Positions 12,950 to 24,849 of a stretch of 64,000 bases of DNA are shown in pieces. Made by a program: the position numbers and the translations under genes. Source of the stretch: Blastomyces gilchristii SLH14081 (Eukaryota > Ascomycota > Eurotiomycetes > Onygenales > Ajellomycetaceae); NCBI RefSeq assembly GCF_000003855.2, contig NW_003101668.1:747068-811067 (forward strand), in the 5' to 3' direction. Every line of letters begins with the position of its first letter. Within the stretch, counting starts at the first letter, position 1. Under the pieces are notes generated by a model. It was given only the letters and a program-made list of their open reading frames with translations. It did not search any database and was not told where the DNA came from.

Positions 12950-15900
12950 ATGAAACTCTTAAATGTAAGTATAGACATGATACTACAGTGACTCTGAGTA
13001 ATGTTGAAATTATAACAGTAACAGATAGCAGACATGTATGTAACTCAACAACTTCAATATAAAGAGATTCAATGATTAACTCATGTGATTTCAACATCTA
13101 CAGAATCAAATATAAAAGCACTGAAAGAATGCTTAGATACTTCTGTATATTTTAATGCTTTTAATCTCACTCTCTACTCATCATGAAGAATGAAAATGCT
13201 CATGAAACTGAGTATAGATGAAGATGTCATTGATTTATTAATCAATCAAGATTAGTATATTAATGAATGATTGAAGAATTATGTGAAACAGAAGTTTTAT
13301 TCATGAATGAAAGCATGTGAACCAGTGTTATAAATATCTGATAATATTATAAAATATCTTGATATTCTGTTCTGAGACACTGTTATACAACAGAAGATGT
13401 TAGATTGATTACAGAGTCCTGACAGAGAAACACTTCTCTTACAACATTCATCTCTGACTTTAACACTAAGATTCTAGAAGCAGATGATCAGTCTTAAGAA
13501 GATCAAATGAAGATTAGCATGCTCAAGAAGATATTGACTTTCAAACTCTTACAGGTTCTTATAAGTGTAGATAAAGACCAGACTTATAAAGACTTCTGCA
13601 CACAGCTTCAGACATTGAATGATTGTCTTATCAAGCTTAAGAGTATACAGAACAGTGATAGAAGATATTATATCTCAGTCACTTATACATCTGTGCTGAA
13701 GAGGAGTAACAGCAATGATGCAGATGTCATGAATTGAATAGATTTAAATGTCTATACACAAGCAAGATTTTCTGTCATTCAAACAGACTTTCAAGTTTCT
13801 GAGATCACCTCTGAAGAAGTCACTGATTGACATCAATATGAAGTGTGTATCAACTGTAACTGATTAGAACACATTGCTTTCAACTGCTGATCAGCCTATG
13901 TGCCTTCTCACTCAAAGAATGAATCAGTGTCTGTCTGTGTCAATCACATTGCAGTGAAGAAGGATTCAGAAGATAACTACAAGAATACTCTAATGAAACA
14001 GAGAAAAGATTAGCTTCTGTTCAAATTTGTAAACAGAAGCTTGAAGAGATCAGATAACAATAATTTGAAGAGAAAATAATAATGAATGTAATTCTTGTAT
14101 CTACTGTGATTGATAATATGTATAATATGAAAGCCATGATAGACAGCAGTCTATGTCACTATACAATGATAAAATCTTCAGTCATAAGACATTATAATCT
14201 TCAGTGTAGTCTCTTATCAAAACCTCAACTTCTTACAGAATTTGAAGATTCAAAAGACATTTATACTCATTACATAATGAAGTTAATTATAGATATGAGA
14301 GGACATCAACATGAAGATGCCTATATATATAAAGTTGATAATCTTGATTATAATCTTATATTAGAACTTGCCTGACTATCTGAACAAGGCATCTTATTAA
14401 ATGCTTAAAATAAAAGCTTGATATTCTCTAACAATGATAGAATTCACAAAGTTGATATTTACAAGATCATGAATCTGACACAGATCTCTGTCAATGTATA
14501 TGAAATACTCTGAAAAAGAAGTCACTAACAGCAGAATCATATGATAATCTATTTCATCAGTCTGACTGATATCAAAAAGACTCTAGAAAAGTTATTTCAT
14601 ATTATAATAATAGATTCTTATATAAAATTTTCTTAATAATATTATAAATATCTAGATATCTTCTGATAAGATAATATTATAAATATACCTCTCTTACAAG
14701 GTTCTGAAGTGAATCACAGTATCAAGTTAGAGAAAAAGAATGATAAGAATCTTAAACTGTTATAAGACTCTCTTTAGAATATGTTCTGAAATGAACTTCT
14801 TCTTCTTTGAAAGACACTCAATGATCTGTTGAATAAAGAATTCATATATATTAACAACTCTTCTGCTGCAGCCTCTATTCTCTTTGTAAAGAAATCAGAT
14901 AAAGAACTCTGATTCTGTGTGAATTATTGAGAATTAAACAGATTAATGAAGAAGAACTGTTATTCTTTATCTCTTTTCAATGAAACTCTAGCTTACATTG
15001 AACAAGCTCAATGATTTACAAAGTTAGATATTATCATCATATTTCATAAGATTCACATCACTGAAGAAGATAAGTGACTTACAGTATTCTGAACATAATA
15101 TAATCTCTTTGAATAAGTAATCACACTCTTTGAACTGATTAATACTCTTAGTATATTTCAGAAGTATATTAACTGAACACTCTGAGATTTTCTTAATGAG
15201 TTTGTATCTACTTATCTAGATGACATTCTCATCTTCACTGATGAATTCAGAAAAGAGTATCAAGAGTATGTGTGAAGAGTATTATAATGACTATGAGAAG
15301 CAGAACTATCAATTGATATTAATAAGTATGATTTCAAAGTTAAAAGTACTAAATACTTAGATTTCATCATAGAAGCTGATAAGAGAATTTGAATGAATTC
15401 TGAGAAGATCTCTATCATTCTTGAATGAGAAGCTTTATATACTGTGAAAGATATACAAAGCTTCATTGAATTCACTAATTTCTATCAGTGATTTATACAA
15501 AACTTCTCAGATATTACAAGATCACTTCCAGAACTTACTAAGAAAGACTCAGTATTTCAATAATTAGCAGACACTGACACTGCATTTACATAGATAAAGA
15601 AGATATTCATTAATATCTCTCTACTGATAATATTCAATTCTGATCATGAGATAGTTATTAAAGCTGATTTCTTCAGCTATGTGATAGAAGAAGTGATATT
15701 ATAATATAATAATGAAGATGTTCTATAATTATATATCTTCATGTTTAATAAACTGAGTCTCACTGAATACAATTATGAGATCTATGATAAGAAACTTCTC
15801 ACAATTATACACTATTTAAAAGAATGAGACTCTGAACTCTGAAGTATCTCTGAATTTGAGATAATTATAGATTATAAGAATCTTAAATACTTCATAACTA

Positions 15901-17600
15901 TCTGTAAACTCACTGAATAATAGATATGATAATCTGAGTTCTTAAGCTGCTTTCATTTTATAATATACTACTATCTCAGCAGTCAGAACTTGATGATAGA
16001 TATTCTCTTATAACAAGAGTAAGATATGCCTTCTGATATAGTAGATACTTATTGAATGAACTGAGAACATCAGCTTCTAGATCTGAAGATATTAGCTAAT
16101 CAAGATGAAACAATTCATGACACTATATACACTTCTCTGATTAGAACATCTTCTCTCTGAACTAACACTGACACTGATATTAATATCTTGACTTCTCTCA
16201 AATCTACACTAGATGAATTATGACATGTAATAGCTCAAACTGATGAACTTCTTCAAGTGCTCACTAAATCAGTACATTAAGAAGCACTCTGATTCTTCTC
16301 AGAACTACATATAAGAACTGACATCTCAGAATATTCAATTGATGATAATAACATTCTACAATTCTGTAAATGATACTGAGTCTCTCACTTCAAACTCTTA
16401 TATACTTGAATAATGTAAGAGATGTATAATTTGTGTATAACTAATTATTCAGGCTGTGAACAACTGTATAGAATGATCTTCTAAGAGTTCTACTGATCTG
16501 AGATATTAAATAGTATCAGATACTTTATCTGAAACTGTAATCACTGTTCTTCTGTTATCTCATGAAAGAACTGTAGAAAAGATCTATTAAAATCACTTAA
16601 TATCTCTGATAGAATCTGATGAGATATAGTGATTGACTTCACTATTAATCTATCTAAGAGTAAGAATTATAGAAACATTCTGATCATTATGAATTAATTA
16701 AGTAAAGATATAATATTGAAATCTTGTAATAAGATAAATACTGAATAAGTCACTGAAGCTTTTCTACAGAGCCTGTTCTATTATATGCATGAATTACTGA
16801 GATTTATAGTATCAGATTAAGACTGTTAATTCATGAGCACTCTCTGAACAAGAATCTATCAAGTTCTCAAGATTACATACTATTTATTAACTTTCTATCA
16901 CTCTGAGACTGATGATGTATCAGAACAGATAATTCAGACTGTAAAGAATTATCTTTGTAAGTTCTATAACTACTTATAAGATGATTAATATGATCTTCTT
17001 CTACATACAGAGATCACTATCAATGATTGAGATATTATTTCAACAGATATAAGCTCATTCTTTCTTATATATGAATATCATATGAAAGTGTTAAATCTTT
17101 TAGAGATTACACAGTTCACACTGAATCTCTACAGCTTAATTCAGATTGTTAATAATATAGTAATAAAGCTCTGAGATATCTGTAACTGAGCAGAGGTCTT
17201 TATAGCAATTATGAAATAAGATTAAGAAGATTAAATCAATATCTAATGAGATTCTGCAGAGCAGTATAGAAGAGAAGATCTTATATAATTGAATCTTAAA
17301 AATATACAAATCACATCTTCATTCTGTACACTAGATTACCATTATATCAGATATAAAGTAATTGAAGTTCTAGATAGTCATAACTATTATCTTGACACAT
17401 TATCAGAGATTTATAATGTCTTTCACACAAGCTTGCTCTGCTGCACTGTCACTGATCTGTTCTCTTCTCAACTGACTTCTGACTGACAGCTACCAGGCAT
17501 CATAGAAGAAGATAATGAGCTTGAGTGAGAGATTGAGAATATTCTCAATGAGAGATTCCACAACTGCAGCTAATAATATCTTGTGAAATGAATCAGCTAT
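12950..17600 (+). pseudogene. Ty3-A copy 2 gag-pol with chromodomain, inactivated
   Basis: Gag runs from about 12,950 to 13,960; an open piece at 13507-13737 is the conserved capsid part, and a CINCNWLEHIAFNC-type zinc knuckle (one Trp codon now TGA) follows near 13,850. Protease is the open piece 14082-14375, with AMIDSS as the active-site box (family DSG/DTG) and YNLILEL near its end. Reverse transcriptase lies at about 14,760-15,260, with an intact YLDDILIF box near 15,215. RNase H follows at about 15,550-15,930. Integrase is at 16,440-17,200, with the NCNHC zinc motif and an IDFTINLSKSKNY box. The C-terminus reads WEIENILNERF then YLVK, a chromodomain, cut by M504-A. Premature stops occur in every domain. 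Confidence 0.85.
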
Positions 17601-17604
17601 AATT

Positions 17605-18107
17605 AAACTGGCCGCCGGGACCATGAATTTCACGTTAGGTTTCATTTGGTCTGGTCCCATACATTTCTTGGCGTGAATCCCGCTGGGACTGGCTATCAAA
17701 AAAACATGTAAAGTGACTATATATCAGATCTTAAAATGGAACCATGACTTGAAAAAAATGAGAAAGTGGTCTCATTTAGTCTCATTTAGTTCCATTCTTG
17801 TCATAAAGTTACTATTTTTAGACATTTTAAGGTTTTTTTAGACTATTTTTAATTTTTTAAAAAGTAACACATTTTGGTAATACTCAAATGAGATTTAAAG
17901 TCATTTAAAGCAATAAAAATAATTTAAATTGAGAAGTGAAAATCATGATCTCATTTGGAAAATGTGACAAGAGTAGACAGTAAGTCTCACTGAGACAGTA
18001 TGAAACTACTATCTAATGTTAAAACCATGTAATGGGATCAGTTGAATTGGTAATGAGACTATCAAAAAATCTGGTCCTGGTCCCAGACACAGTCACACGG
18101 TCAGTCT
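17605..18107 (+). mobile_element. M504-A: MITE-like element with 10-bp target duplication
   Basis: This 503-bp copy is flanked by AGCTATAATT (17595-17604) and AGCTATAATC (18108-18117). It begins AAACTGGCCGCCGGGACC (the first G of the family terminus AGACTGG is now A) and ends CACACGGTCAGTCT. The ends form a short imperfect inverted repeat (AGACTGRCCG). It has no coding potential. Ten-base duplications fit Mutator-like (MULE) transposition. It sits inside the chromodomain codons of Ty3-A copy 2. It is one of the least mutated copies. Confidence 0.88.
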
Positions 18108-18200
18108 AGCTATAATCAACTGACTTGAACTCTGAGTTCTGTGTTATCTGAAACAGTAGTTCTTGACTAATAAGAACTGCTTCTGAAAGAGAGAAGCTAA

Positions 18201-18508
18201 TGTGACAGGCTGTGTCTGATCAATTATATAGACTATTTCATTACACTTCATAGATTCTTCTGCTTCATTCTCAAATATATACACTTTAATTCTCAGCCAT
18301 TCTTGATTGCTGATCCTCGGCTGTTATAAACATGTATAGATTCTTCCGCCCTGAAGCTTCATCATGTATATCATCACATACATGTATAAATATTCACTCT
18401 GATCACTGATTTTCACACTTTCTCTTTCTTTCCTTCTCTAACATTTTTCTCTTTGTTATATAAGACCTATCAATATTATACCGATCTATTCAGCGTAGGC
18501 CTCTTACA
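18201..18508 (+). repeat. Ty3-A copy 2, 3' LTR
   Basis: This 308-bp LTR (TGTGACAGGCTGTG ... GGCCTCTTACA) is followed by the target duplication CTATA. Its right third keeps GCGTAGGCC and CCGATC, which are converted in the 5' LTR. Confidence 0.9.
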
Positions 18509-18549
18509 CTATACTTTATAACATTTAGTAGTATATTCTTTCTTCTCTT

Positions 18550-20340
18550 TTTACAGTTAAAGCTTTCATTCATCTCACTGTTACTTCTTTATAAGACATT
18601 TAACTGCAGCTGCAGCTTTGACCTTCTTATGATATTAAGCAGCTTCTAATCATTATGTCTTATATTATTTCTTTTACTTCATAAGCTCTATCTGCTTTTA
18701 CTTATAAAGAATTACTCATTGAAGCTTCATATTCTTCTTATATATCTGATCATTGATTTTTCCAGCTTCATTAGCATCTGCTTGCTTTCTTACAGTCTGT
18801 ATCTTGATAAGAGAAAAGAATTGAGTAAGTGAGAGATTTGATAAATTAAGCAATCTCATATATTTACTCTATTTGCATTATTTTGTCTCATTATTTAAAG
18901 CAGTCTGAAGATTTCTATTCTCTATTAAGAGAATCTCTCTGTTCAGAGCAATATTCTTCTCAGTATGAAGAATTTTTTTAATATCAGTTAAAAGTCAGTA
19001 ATGATATGGATTTGCCTGCTTTATCAGACCTTGTAAAGCTTATATAGATATAGATATACACTGCTGAAGCAGTTCTGAGAGTGTAAGTAAATGTGATTAA
19101 ATCTTTTTAAGAATGCAGATAGAATGTATAGAATGTATATCAGTGATTATAAAGATAGATTTAATATTTTCTTCAGTTGTAGAGATTTCTCATGCAGTAT
19201 AAAATAATTATCAAAAATCTCACTTTGTGATCTGAATAAAGTCATAGTTAGAATGTGTATAGAAATCTAGTTAATCTGAATATATCTTTATAAATGAGTC
19301 AAATATTTCAATATCTAGTGACTGTAAACAGTGTGTAGAGTGAGAAGAAAGAATAGTGAGTAAAATTCAATTCTGATTCATGTAGTCAATAAATGTTATA
19401 TTTATATGACATGAATGATCATCTAATATAAGCAGATAATAATAATTTCTTACTTTTTACTTTATATGAGAATTAAACACCTGGTTCAGTTAGATTAATT
19501 CATACTTATTATTACTTCATTCATTTTCTGAAGCAGTAAAGTATGTCTGATTCTTTTTAGAATCAAAATCTTCAAGTTATATATCTTATATATCTCTTGA
19601 TTCTCTGTAATAAATGAGTGCAGGTGAAATTATAGTTTCATCTATATAAATATCAGTAAGCAGAGAAATGAATTCTTTACTATTATTCTGCACTGCTTTA
19701 ATTGTATACTTCTGTTTAAGAGCTTCTATAGAAATGATTCACTTGAGAGTATAACGAAGATCAAGAAGAAAGTCTTTTTCATTGAAATTATAGATATTCT
19801 TAGATAGAATATTATACTGCTTAATCTTCTTCTGCAACTATTCAATAAAAGTTAGTAAAAAGCTTATGGAATTATATATAAAATGAAGTAAAAAAACTGC
19901 AATTATAAGAAGAAAGAATTATATAAAATAGTAGTTATTATTCATCTGTTTTCTCTTTTAATTCAGAGTATAAAGATAGATGCTCTTAATCTTTATTTTA
20001 TATTATTTATAAAAGTGAGACACTCAGTTAATTTCTACTTATGTCCTGATAATCTTAAATACAAAATTATGCAGTATTTGAGATGTCACAGAGAAGCTGT
20101 GATTGAATAACTGATTAATATAAAATAGAAGACATTGTTCTTCAGTATTTATAAGATTCTGATAGTAAGTTAATATTATTTCTGTTCTGAAGACCTGTTA
20201 ATCTTTGAACTACTGTATCAAGATAATATAGTTGATTCTGAATTTATTTACAACTGCAGCATATTTATAAATCAATTATTAATTCAATTGAGTAATTACT
20301 TACTTTATAATCACTTCATTGAGAGATATAATAAGTGATT
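18550..20340 (-). pseudogene. Pogo-B transposase, inactivated
   Basis: On the minus strand a Tc5/CENP-B-type helix-turn-helix segment is readable at about 20,150-19,990 (EQCLLFYINQLF, then TSQILHNF, then EINWVSHF), matching the pattern that precedes the catalytic domain of fungal pogo transposases. The DDE domain is near 19,480-19,200: a degenerate LLLSDGHSSH-type box and an SSHSTHCLQSLDI-like segment corresponding to the family P-H-SH-LQPLD motif. Many stops interrupt it. The C-terminal codons would fall at the Ty3-A copy 2 insertion site or beyond, at 12,375-12,000. Confidence 0.7.
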
Positions 20341-20376
20341 GAAGTTAAAGAGTTGCAGAGATTTATGAAAAAAATA

Positions 20377-20419
20377 GCAGTTTATTGAGTGAATGAGTTC
20401 ATTGAGTAATAAGTCATAT
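20377..20419 (-). repeat. Pogo-B right inverted terminal repeat
   Basis: This is the partner of 11958-12000. The TA at 20420-20421 outside it is the target duplication. Confidence 0.75.
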
Positions 20420-20438
20420 TATACAGTATTATATAATA

Positions 20439-21185
20439 ATGATGAAGATATCAGCAGCTCTTTTCTCATCTTCTCTTGCTTTTAATTGTTATTTAAGTAC
20501 TGATTATGATAAAGAGATTATCAAACAGTCTACAGTCAGTATCAGAGACAAGCTTAATCAGAGCAGAAATAAATATAGTAATAATAATAATATTGAGAAT
20601 AATGATGAAGAAGATGAGAATTATATTACCAGTGAAGATAAGAGTGAAGTGAGTAATAGAGCACTGAAATAGCGGTGAAGAATCTCTGTATGTCTGGCAG
20701 AAAATCTGAAACAGTATCATTTCAAAAGCGGAGTGAGAAGCAGCACTAGTTCTCAAAGTATCAAAGACCACACTTCCCCGCCTGTGAATCAGAAAGATAG
20801 ACATGGCTTGACTGAATTACTTACTAGTACCGGCCGGCTGAATCTTCTTATGAATAATATATTGATGCTTACTTCTGACATCACCTTGACTGTGATTGAG
20901 CGGCTTACAGACTATTCAGTGATAAGTGAGAAAGTTACTGTCTACAATAAAAAAGACTCTCTGAGAATCAGCTATTCAATCAAGAAATATGAAGAAAGAC
21001 TCAGAGATAAAGAGAGTAGACTGTGATGATGATCTGAGAAAGAGAATGAACAGCTTTTGATCATGATCAAAGAAAATTGCATCTGGTAAGAGATAGAGAA
21101 ACAATTTCTACAGAGAACAGTGTTATCTCTACATCAATGAGTATCAATACTTCGGAAGAACAAGAAGTGTAAGCGTAGAGCCTAA
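20439..21185 (+). pseudogene. Decayed Myb/SANT-domain protein gene
   Basis: One reading frame of about 248 codons runs from ATG at 20439 (or the next codon) to TAA at 21183-21185 with only a handful of internal stops (TAG 20670, TGA 20676, a TGA pair at 21027-21032, and single TGA codons in the last 50 codons). Each stop is one C-to-T or G-to-A change from Arg, Gln or Trp, so the frame is ancestral. The N-terminal half is low-complexity and acidic (Asn/Glu/Asp near residues 47-70). The C-terminal 55 residues read SEKENEQLLIMI, then EIEKQF, RTVLSLHQ and SILRKNKK, which is the pattern of a single Myb/SANT helix-turn-helix domain in fungal DNA-binding proteins. Copia-A landed 38 bp after the stop. 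It may be a host gene or part of a further repeat; I cannot tell which. Confidence 0.6.
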
Positions 21186-21222
21186 AGATTCATAGTGTAT
21201 AAGAATTAATTAATACTTCGAC

Positions 21223-21317
21223 TGTCAGGTCACGTGACCTGGCTTACTAATCCTTTCATCATATAACTTTTCACAAGCTAGTAACCATTCAATCACACAA
21301 GCTTTACATCTTTCACA
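21223..21317 (+). repeat. Copia-A 5' LTR (95 bp)
   Basis: It begins TGTCAGGTCACGTGACCTGG, which includes a perfect palindrome centred on CACGTG, and ends CATCTTTCACA. The 3' copy at 48809-48903 reads TGTCAGGTCACATGACCTGG and ends CACCTTCCACA. A 95-bp LTR is short for copia elements. Confidence 0.9.
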
Positions 21318-21331
21318 GGTTATGAGACCTG
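21318..21331 (+). promoter_or_regulatory. Candidate primer-binding site, initiator tRNA-Met anticodon arm
   Basis: GGTTATGAGACCTG directly follows the 5' LTR. It resembles the complement of the anticodon arm of initiator tRNA-Met (GGGCTCATAACC type). Copia elements are known to use a half-molecule of this tRNA as primer. Copia-B has GTTATGAACTC in the same position. Confidence 0.6.
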
Positions 21332-21599
21332 TTTTGTACAAAATTGCTGTTTATTCAGGATTTCTTATTGATATAATTATTATTTTAACTACTGCTTCAT
21401 TCAATACACTCATCAGAAGTTAAAATCATCTTATTCTATCAGTATTGATGTATTTAAGATCTTGATAATCAATAATACTACTGCTCACTTAAAAAGAGAC
21501 TTGCAGAAAATGCATCACATTTGCAACAAAAAAAAGCAAGAAAAAGAGAACAGTATTGACAAGAATTCAATAAATGAATATTGAGAATTCAAAAAATGA

Positions 21600-24344
21600 A
21601 TATCAAGATGACAGATTCAATACAATCTCACTTACATATATGTTCGCGATCTCGCGTTCTTTTCACGGAGTCAGTTGCAGTTAATGATGATAATTCATCA
21701 CACTAACACTCTACTAGTGAATATTCTTCTGAAGCTTTTGAAAGCTTCATTGATGAAAACTCTGAAACACTCTCTTAATTCAAAGCTGGTTTGAATACAG
21801 CTTCTGACATGATCAGGCCGGCCTTCTGATCTACTCAACAGCTTGATGAAGCTGATTCTCTTGATAAGAATAATGAACATTCAGATATCTACTGTTCAGA
21901 TAAGACAATATCAGATTAACAGATGAAACATCTCAAGATAATATTTAAGATGAAGAAGAAGAGATGTAGAGTTCTAGAACTTAAACTACAACTGAAAAAA
22001 CTCTATCAATAGAGATTCTTTATAAATTAATCACAAAATATTAACAATCATTCTGTCATTATCTCAACAGCCTGTACAGTCACATGAAATTCTAATCTTG
22101 ATGAAAGATTGAAATTCAATCTTTATAAACTGAATAGCCATGTTGATAAGACAATCTCTCAATTTAAGAAAGATATTAAGAATACTGTGAGATTAAACAG
22201 TCTAACTGACACATTCAATTACATCATATGAAGCATCTTTATGAAATTGAAACTAATTGATGCACAGTGTTAATATATAATAGAGAAATGACAGACTCAG
22301 AACTCTCTATAAAGAGATAATAAATAAGTATCATTCTGAGATATCAGAAACTGATGACTCTATATATTCATCTCAAACTCATTGAGTGCAGGTGTCAAAT
22401 CATGTTTCTTTAAATACAATGAAAATCAGATTACTTATACTCTATGAAATGCAATTGAACAGAAATACTCTGTTCTTAAAACACAGTTACACTGTGAGAT
22501 AGTTCTGAAATTCATGTCACTTGATAATACACAGATCATCAATCTACACACATTCTTGAATAAATTTCAGTCTGTCATTACAAAATTGAAGATGTTGAAT
22601 ACTTTCCCTCTCAGATACATGAATATTTGATATCTTCTACTCAGTTCTACTTAACAATTGAAGAAATTATGTTCAGAAGAAGATAGAGAAGATACAGGAT
22701 TTCAAATTCACAGCTGTGATATTGAATATTGATCTTCTCATGAAGAAGATCTGTTCACAGCTTGATTCTTCAAAAGATAAAAAGAATCTACAGAATTCAG
22801 ATTCTGCAGTCAACTCTGCTACAACAGCTACAATAGCAACTACAGCTACAATGATCACTACATCTATCAATTCTAACAACAATAATACATCAAATTCAGC
22901 CTGTGAAGACTGTACTGAATATGATTATAATAGTACTCAAGAGAGCTTCTGAAATCATCAGAGATCAGAAAATTTATCTATATATTCTGAATATGAGAGA
23001 TCTCACTTTGACATCTGTTAATTGATCAATTCAGACAGTGCTCTGAATAATTGAAGAATAAACAATACTGTGAGAATAAAGAAATTCAAGAAAAAGAAGA
23101 AAAAGAACAATAGTAAGAGTAGAACTCAAGTACTTATTACAGATAAATCAGAGATCTATCAGATGATAAACCTCACAGAGGTAATCAATATATCAGTCTG
23201 TTTCATAAAATCTCACAAGAATTCTCTCACTATATGAAATAGTGATGCTGAATGCCTCATAGTGAGTGATAGATCATGATTTTCAGAACTTATAGCAATC
23301 AATAGTTTAATAGTTCAAGTTACTAATAAGATTATTCTGAAGGTTTAGAGTGTCAACACTGCATTCATCTCAGTGAGTAAAAGATTGATAGAATTCAATT
23401 ATGTATACTATGTGTCAGAACTATCTGCGAATCTAATCTCTGCTGAACTTATGAAGTGTCAAAGCTATATTCACTGTGATATGTAAGTTAATACTGAGAA
23501 CTACTTTAAGTTTCTATCATCTATTAACAGTGATATCTTCTATACTAATCTGTCTTATAATAATATTTAAATTCTATCTGACAGCTCACTGACATTTCAT
23601 GAAATAATGAATGACTCAATGTATAAAGCAGTGGTATATGTGACTGTTCTGAAATCAAAGATAATCTCAATAGATTATGATCTGAATGCAGAGTCTTTAA
23701 GACCTTTCAGCTATGAGAAGGTTGAACAGTTAATCAACTCTAAGAATTCAGATACTGATTTCTTTATTATCTTATCTTTATTTTAATTATCTGCAGTTCT
23801 TCTGAAACAGCTTCTGATAGATAAGTGATATTGTTGACTTGATTATATCAGTGAAAATAGTATATTAAAGATGATCAGAGACCTGCAATTTAATATTATC
23901 ATTATTGACCTGAAAAAATTATCATTCTGTGTCACATGTGTTAAGACTAAACAGAAATGTGCTTTCTACAAGGATTTCACATCACATCATGTCACCCGCA
24001 AGGCCTTGAAGATTTGAATGAATATATTCAGTGATGATGAGACTCTTGAGACTGAAAATATATCATCTTACACTGATAAGAAGCTTGCAATGATGATTAC
24101 AGATGATGTCATCTAAATGAGATGAATATTTCTATTGAAATGCAAGAATGAGATGTTGAGATATCTACAGATCTTCAATTAATTTATCAAGAATCTGCTG
24201 AAATGTGATATTGCAATCATTTACTCAGATTATGAAGAATTAAATTTGAACACAGCTACAGTATATATGCTCAGTGAAGAAATAAAGTGAGAGCTGACTC
24301 TCTCTTATACTTCACAGCAAGATGAAGTATCTGAATAATTGATT
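21600..24344 (+). pseudogene. Copia-A gag, protease and integrase N-part, inactivated
   Basis: The gag region covers about 21,600-23,050; an open piece at 22716-22952 is rich in Ser, Thr, Asn and Ala. Protease lies at about 23,190-23,470: the Trp-x-x-Asp-Ser-Gly equivalent reads WNSDAE after restoring one Trp stop, followed by VSELSANLISAE, matching the family VP-L-NLIS box. The GAG-pre-integrase zinc region is near 23,860-23,990 (CVTCVKTKQ). The integrase core follows at 24,000-24,344 (IIYSDYEELN corresponds to the SDNGGEY box) and is cut by Ty3-A copy 3 in the ERLNR-like motif. Confidence 0.8.
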
Positions 24345-24349
24345 GATTT

Positions 24350-24712
24350 TGTAAGAGGTCTACGCCGAATAGATCAGTATAATATATAGGTCTTATATAA
24401 CAAAGAGAAAAATGTTAGAGCAGAAAAAGAAAGAGAAAGTGTGAGAATCAGTGATTGAAGTGAATATTTATACATGTATGTGATGATGTACACAGTGAAG
24501 CTTCAGAGCAGAAGAATCTATACATGTTTGTAATGGCTGAGAATCAGCGATTGAGAATGACCGAGAATCGGAGTGTATGTGTTCATGGCAGCCGAGGATC
24601 AGTGATTGAGAATGACTGTGAATTGAAGTGTATACATTTGAGAATGAAGTGATTGAAATCTGTGAAGTGTAATAAAATAGTCTATATAATTGATCAGGCA
24701 CAGCCTGTCACA
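24350..24712 (-). repeat. Ty3-A copy 3, 3' LTR with 55-bp internal duplication
   Basis: This LTR starts TGTAAGAGGTCTACGCC and ends CAGCCTGTCACA. Two adjacent units beginning near GGCTGAGAATCAG and GCAGCCGAGGATCAG (about 24,535-24,645) are the duplicated segment. The partner is 29022-29384. Confidence 0.88.
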
Positions 24713-24849
24713 TTAGTCTCTCTCTTTCAGAAGCAGTTCTCATCAGTTAAGAGCTGCTGCTTCAGATAACACAGAACTCAGAGTTTAGATTAATTGATTG
24801 TAGCTGACTTATTTTATAAGATATTGTCAGCTGCGGCTGTGAGATCTCT

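Larger units (their letters stand above)
12376..18508 (+). mobile_element. Ty3-A copy 2: Ty3 chromovirus carrying M504-A
   Basis: Two 308-bp LTRs (12376-12683 and 18201-18508) bound the element; CTATA flanks it on both sides. The left LTR starts TCTGACAGG instead of TGTGACAGG. The internal region, minus the 503-bp M504-A insert, is about 5.0 kb. This is the best preserved copy for reading domains. A polypurine stretch (GAAAGAGAGAAGCTAA) precedes the 3' LTR. Confidence 0.93.
11958..20419 (-). mobile_element. Pogo-B: Fot1/pogo-type DNA transposon split by Ty3-A copy 2
   Basis: Inverted terminal repeats of about 43 bp face each other at 11958-12000 and 20377-20419, each next to a TA dinucleotide, the usual target duplication of the Tc1/mariner-pogo superfamily. 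Subtracting Ty3-A copy 2 and its duplication leaves about 2.3 kb, normal for a Fot1-like element. The transposase is on the minus strand, starting near the right end. The retroelement inserted near the 3' end of the transposase, with CTATA on both sides (12371-12375 and 18509-18513). Confidence 0.8.

Noticed and set aside
20493..20804. 103-codon minus-strand frame
   Set aside because: Antisense to the Myb/SANT pseudogene, and its Ile/Phe-rich composition is typical of a shadow.
22673..22882. Minus-strand frame with a Val/Ala/Ile-rich, membrane-like stretch
   Set aside because: Reverse reading of the Ala/Thr-rich gag spacer of Copia-A.
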